NCBI GenBank assembly: GCA_030637775.1
Contig: DAOWFY010000002.1
Span: 1 to 8,447, forward strand
Source: DAOVGU01 sp030637775 [NCBI: bacterium]
GTDB lineage: Bacteria > Ratteibacteria > UBA8468
Reading direction: 5' to 3'
Length of the DNA: 8,447 nt
The number at the start of each line of letters is the position of its first letter. The first letter of the stretch is position 1. The position numbers and the translations under genes are program-made. Shown piece after piece: positions 5,941 to 8,447 of this stretch. Under the pieces are notes generated by a model, which had not been told where the DNA came from, searched no databases, and saw only the letters and a program-made list of their open reading frames with translations.

Positions 5941-7251
5941 ATGCTTACACCATTTCGTGATAGTTTTAAGATTCCTGATCTGCGAAAAAAAATCTTAATT
6001 ACCTTAGGATTACTGTCTATCTTTCGTCTCGGCTGCTATATTCCCACTCCTGGGATCGATGGGGCCGCTTTGTCCCAATTCTTCCAGAGAATTCCGGGCA
6101 CCCTCTTTGGGATTGCCGATCTCTTTACCGGTGGGGCCCTCTCTAATCTCACCATTTTCGCTTTAGGAATTATGCCTTATATTTCCATCTCCATTATTTT
6201 AGAGCTTTTGTCTGCGGTAGTCCCTTACTTTGAAAGTTTAAAAAGGGAAGGACCTGAAGGTAGAAGAAAACTCACTCAGTTGACGAGGCAGGGCACGGTA
6301 CTTTTGTGTATTGTTCAGTCCCTGGCCATTTCTTTCTGGTTAGAAAATCCCAACAATTTTGATGGGGCAGTAATGGTTTCTCAACCAGGCTGGTTCTTTC
6401 GGATAATCACTGTAATTACCCTTACTACGGGTACTGTCTTTTTGATGTGGTTAGGGGAACAAATCACTGAAAAAGGGATTGGCAATGGCATCTCCTTAAT
6501 CATTACCATTGGAATTCTCTCCCGGTACCCGACAGCTTCCAAACAGATTGGAATGCTCTATCGCTCGGGGCAATTACCCGGCCCTACCATTTTTTTGATG
6601 ATGATCTTGATTGGTCTTGTAGTAGCTGCCACCATCTTACTCGTTGAGGGGGAGAGGCGAATTTCTGTCCAATATGCTAAACGGGTCATTGGTCGGAAGG
6701 TATATGGAGGTCAATCTACCTATCTTCCTCTTAAAATTAATCAAGGGGGAGTTATTCCTTTAATCTTTGCTACCTCTATTCTGATGCTTCCGGCAACGAT
6801 GCTTAGATTCGTCAAGATTGATTTTATGCGCAGAATCTCTGAATGGCTTGCCCCAGGTGCCCTTCTTTACACCTTCCTTTTTGCTGGGCTGACCATCTTC
6901 TTTTGCTATTTCTATTCTGCGATTAACTTTAATCCTGATAATGTGGCTGATGATTTACGCAAGTATGGAGGATTTATTGCCGGAGTGAGGCCGGGGAAAC
7001 CTACAGCAAACTTCTTGGAAAGAATTCTGACAAGATTGACTCTGCCTGGTTCCCTCTTCTTAGTTGCCATCGCCATCTTTCCTTATATCATTATGAATTG
7101 GTTAAAGGTTCCCTATTTAGTAGCCAGTCTTTTCGGCGGGATTGGCCTGCTGATTATTGTTGCGGTGATCATTGAGACAATGCGCCAAATTGAAGCTCAT
7201 CTACTGATGCGTCACTATCAGGGTTTTATGAAGAAGATGAAAATAAGATGA
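5941..7251 (+). CDS. secY: Preprotein translocase subunit SecY
   Basis: Inner-membrane channel of the Sec translocon, working with SecE, SecG and the SecA motor. 436 residues, as expected, with about ten hydrophobic segments (roughly 17-35, 68-92, 116-134, 152-172, 179-195, 213-235, 268-287, 305-327, 368-387, 392-413). Signatures: RLGCYIPTPGIDG (29-41) in TM1; the plug region FGIADLFTGGALSN (56-69); FALGIMPYISISII; GNGISLIITIGIL; the cytosolic loop GERRISVQYAKR (237-248) and KVYGGQSTYLPLKINQGGVI (253-272), whose basic residues contact SecA and ribosomes; and the end QIEAHLLMRHYQGFMKK. The ATG at 5941 gives the standard N-terminus. Its stop (7249-7251) touches the left terminal inverted repeat of copy B. 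Confidence 0.98.
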   Translation: MLTPFRDSFKIPDLRKKILITLGLLSIFRLGCYIPTPGIDGAALSQFFQRIPGTLFGIADLFTGGALSNLTIFALGIMPYISISIILELLSAVVPYFESLKREGPEGRRKLTQLTRQGTVLLCIVQSLAISFWLENPNNFDGAVMVSQPGWFFRIITVITLTTGTVFLMWLGEQITEKGIGNGISLIITIGILSRYPTASKQIGMLYRSGQLPGPTIFLMMILIGLVVAATILLVEGERRISVQYAKRVIGRKVYGGQSTYLPLKINQGGVIPLIFATSILMLPATMLRFVKIDFMRRISEWLAPGALLYTFLFAGLTIFFCYFYSAINFNPDNVADDLRKYGGFIAGVRPGKPTANFLERILTRLTLPGSLFLVAIAIFPYIIMNWLKVPYLVASLFGGIGLLIIVAVIIETMRQIEAHLLMRHYQGFMKKMKIR

Positions 7252-7420
7252 TGACTTTTGCATTTTTGCTCGGAAGTTTCCCTTGTGGCACACTCGATTT
7301 CCCCAGCGAGGAAATCTTCGCTCTCGTTGCTCCTCACTCGTCCGCCTTCGGCGGACACCGTGCCCGTTCGTCGCTAACAAGGCACGCTTCAGAAAACATT
7401 CCTCGCAATGCAAAAGTCAT
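7251..7420 (-). repeat. Structured intergenic repeat, copy B, with terminal inverted repeats (MITE-like)
   Basis: Inverted second copy of the element at 3841-3970, filling the gap between secY and the DUF2059 gene. Its ends are a perfect 14-bp inverted repeat (7251-7264 and 7407-7420; ATGACTTTTGCATT), continuing imperfectly inward for about 15 more bases. Internal hairpins: GATTTCC, loop CCAGCGA, GGAAATC (7296-7316); GTCCGCC-TTC-GGCGGAC (7340-7356); CGTGCC (7359-7364) with GGCACG (7381-7386). No transposase is encoded, and no clear target duplication is seen at the edges. Confidence 0.85.
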
Positions 7421-7424
7421 AAAA

Positions 7425-7430
7425 GGGAGG
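7425..7430 (+). promoter_or_regulatory. Strong Shine-Dalgarno before the DUF2059 gene
   Basis: GGGAGG lies 4 nt before the ATG at 7435 and decides that start. It is the only textbook ribosome-binding site before a non-overlapping gene in the window, just outside the end of repeat B. Confidence 0.75.
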
Positions 7431-7434
7431 AAGT

Positions 7435-8004
7435 ATGTTTAAGAGAAGGGTTAGTGGGGTTGTAGCAGTTTTAGTTTTGTTCTCCTTTGTTACGCCAATC
7501 AGAGCGGAGGAGAAAATTTCGCCAAGGAAAGAGAGGTTGATTAAAGAGCTGATTGAGGTTACAGGAGTGGAAAGACAGGCTGAAAAGACTATGGATATGG
7601 TGTTGGCTCAGATGGAGAGAAATTTTTCTCAAATGATGTCTGGATTCTTGAAAGGTGAAGAACGAGAAAAATTTGAAAAGGAGGGAGCGGAAACTGTTAC
7701 TCGTTTTTTGAAGCGGTATAGAGAGTTATTGCCAAAAAGAATAGATTTGGGGCAACTGATGGAGCAGGTATACTTTCCTTTATATGATAAATATTTTACC
7801 GAGAATGAGCTGAAGGATATGATCAGGTTTTATGAGTCTCCCACGGGAAAAAAGTTTGTAAAAGTAACACCTCAATTAACCGTGGACGTAATGCAGAAGA
7901 CTAATGAATTGTTAATGCCTAAAATCATGCAATTGGTTAATGAGATTATGCAGGAGGAAAAAGAACGTCTGTCAAAAACAGAAGAATCAGCAGAGAAAAA
8001 TTAA
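7435..8004 (+). CDS. Secreted DUF2059-domain protein
   Basis: 189 residues. A Sec signal peptide is clear: MFKRR, a hydrophobic core VSGVVAVLVLFSFVTPI (6-22), and probable cleavage after Ala24 (IRA/EEK). The mature protein is helical and charged. The region FTENELKDMIRFYESPTGKK followed by FVKVTPQLTVDVMQK is the hallmark of DUF2059, a family of small exported proteins of unknown function in Gram-negative bacteria. The rest (EKTMDMVLAQMERNFSQMM, RYRELLPKRIDLGQLMEQVY) fits the N-terminal half of that family. The C-terminus KERLSKTEESAEKN is polar. It lies between secY and adk, where the spc operon normally has nothing or map, and is bordered by a repeat on each side, so it may be a later arrival. 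No function can be inferred. Confidence 0.85.
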   Translation: MFKRRVSGVVAVLVLFSFVTPIRAEEKISPRKERLIKELIEVTGVERQAEKTMDMVLAQMERNFSQMMSGFLKGEEREKFEKEGAETVTRFLKRYRELLPKRIDLGQLMEQVYFPLYDKYFTENELKDMIRFYESPTGKKFVKVTPQLTVDVMQKTNELLMPKIMQLVNEIMQEEKERLSKTEESAEKN

Positions 8005-8016
8005 ATAATGCAAAGC

Positions 8017-8046
8017 GTTATTCTGAGGCGTTAGCCGAAGAATCTC
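8017..8046 (+). repeat. Short hairpin repeat abutting the adk start
   Basis: Arms ATTCT (8020-8024) and AGAAT (8039-8043), GA on each side (8025-8026 and 8037-8038), inner stem GGC (8027-8029) with GCC (8034-8036), loop GTTA, then TCTC and AAT directly before the adk ATG. It occupies most of the 45-bp gap and leaves no room for a Shine-Dalgarno. Same family as the units at 5854-5914, with a one-pair-longer inner stem than they have. Confidence 0.8.
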
Positions 8047-8049
8047 AAT

Positions 8050-8447
8050 ATGATTCTGATTCTTTTTGGGGCGCCGGGGGTTGGGAAGGGGACTGTGGGA
8101 ACGCTTTTAAGTAAAGATTTAAATATTCCTCTTGTTTCCACCGGTGATATTCTGCGGAGAAATGTTAAAAAAAGAACAGAGTTGGGCTGTAGAGCCAAAT
8201 CATTCATGGAAAAGGGTGCTTTAGTCCCGGATGGAATAATAATAAAGATGGTTAAAGAGGAAGTTTCCCATTTAAAGGAAGGCTTTATCCTTGATGGATT
8301 TCCTCGAACGCTCAATCAGGCAGAGAAATTGGAAATGGTCATTGGCAACAATTCTTATCAAGTTGTTAATTTAGAGGCCAAAGATGATTTTCTTATTAAC
8401 CGACTCTCTAACAGAAGAATCTGCAAGAATTGTGGGGCAATTTACCA
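8050..8447 (+). CDS. adk: Adenylate kinase (3' end outside the window)
   Basis: Catalyses ATP + AMP to 2 ADP in the cytoplasm. The first 132 codons are present and the gene runs off the window. P-loop GAPGVGKGT (7-15) follows MILILF; STGDILRR gives the AMP-binding Thr and Arg; the FILDGFPRTLNQAE block is the AMP/core signature; and NRRICKNCGAIY begins the LID with a Cys-x2-Cys, so the LID is probably of the zinc-binding (Cys4) type. The family's GKGTQ is GKGTV here. The start ATG at 8050 is fixed by the family N-terminus. It follows a hairpin repeat and has no Shine-Dalgarno. Adk after secY is the usual spc operon order, apart from the DUF2059 gene between them. Confidence 0.95.
   Translation, partial: MILILFGAPGVGKGTVGTLLSKDLNIPLVSTGDILRRNVKKRTELGCRAKSFMEKGALVPDGIIIKMVKEEVSHLKEGFILDGFPRTLNQAEKLEMVIGNNSYQVVNLEAKDDFLINRLSNRRICKNCGAIY

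Noticed and set aside
3841-7420. CRISPR array
   Set aside because: Only two copies, 3.3 kb apart and inverted, with no spacer pattern and no cas genes.
7248-7465. Short plus-strand open frames between secY and the DUF2059 gene
   Set aside because: They lie within repeat B, have no family resemblance, and one overlaps the start of the well-supported DUF2059 gene.

Overview
The window comes from a bacterium with an outer membrane: it carries a lipid A-type acyltransferase, an M23-type envelope peptidase and a secreted DUF2059 protein. The coding sequence is moderately AT-rich. SecY, AspRS and the ribosomal proteins look bacterial but match no common model genus that I recognise. Together with the abundance of short hairpin repeats, this suggests an uncultured Gram-negative lineage of the Omnitrophota/PVC or deltaproteobacterial sort. 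That placement is an inference and is weak.

Layout. Positions 1-226 hold the 3' end of an M23 (LytM-like) peptidase, meeting head-on a LpxL/HtrB-like acyltransferase on the minus strand; their stop codons share one TTAA. A short divergent region (1117-1162, with abutting -10 boxes) separates the acyltransferase from a hisS-aspS pair that overlaps by one base. A 180-bp gap with a structured repeat (copy A) follows. Then comes the distal half of the spc ribosomal-protein operon: rplF, rplR, rpsE, rplO, secY. There is no rpmD (L30) between rpsE and rplO. After secY lies an inverted second copy of the repeat (copy B, with perfect 14-bp terminal inverted repeats), then a secreted DUF2059 protein, a short hairpin repeat, and adk, which runs off the window.

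The genes serve translation (HisRS, AspRS, L6, L18, S5, L15), protein export (SecY), nucleotide balance (Adk) and envelope construction (M23, acyltransferase, DUF2059). The usual spc order is altered in three ways: hisS-aspS replaces the promoter-proximal half, rpmD is absent, and a DUF2059 gene sits between secY and adk.

The most interesting layer is the repeats. Every intergenic gap from aspS to adk carries one. Two families are visible. The first is a 130-170 bp element in two inverted copies whose stems differ by compensatory changes while the loops stay identical. The second is a family of ~30-bp hairpins (arms ATTCT/AGAAT, ACCCT/AGGGT, TTGC/GCAA, usually with tandem G-A mismatches and ending in TCTC). 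One of these has supplied the last codons and stop of rplO, and others abut the starts of rplR and adk. Protein-level oddities are an AspRS lacking the GAD insertion domain with residues of the non-discriminating type, an acyltransferase with proline in place of the catalytic acid of HX4D/E, and an M23 peptidase whose HxH motif reads H-L-D.
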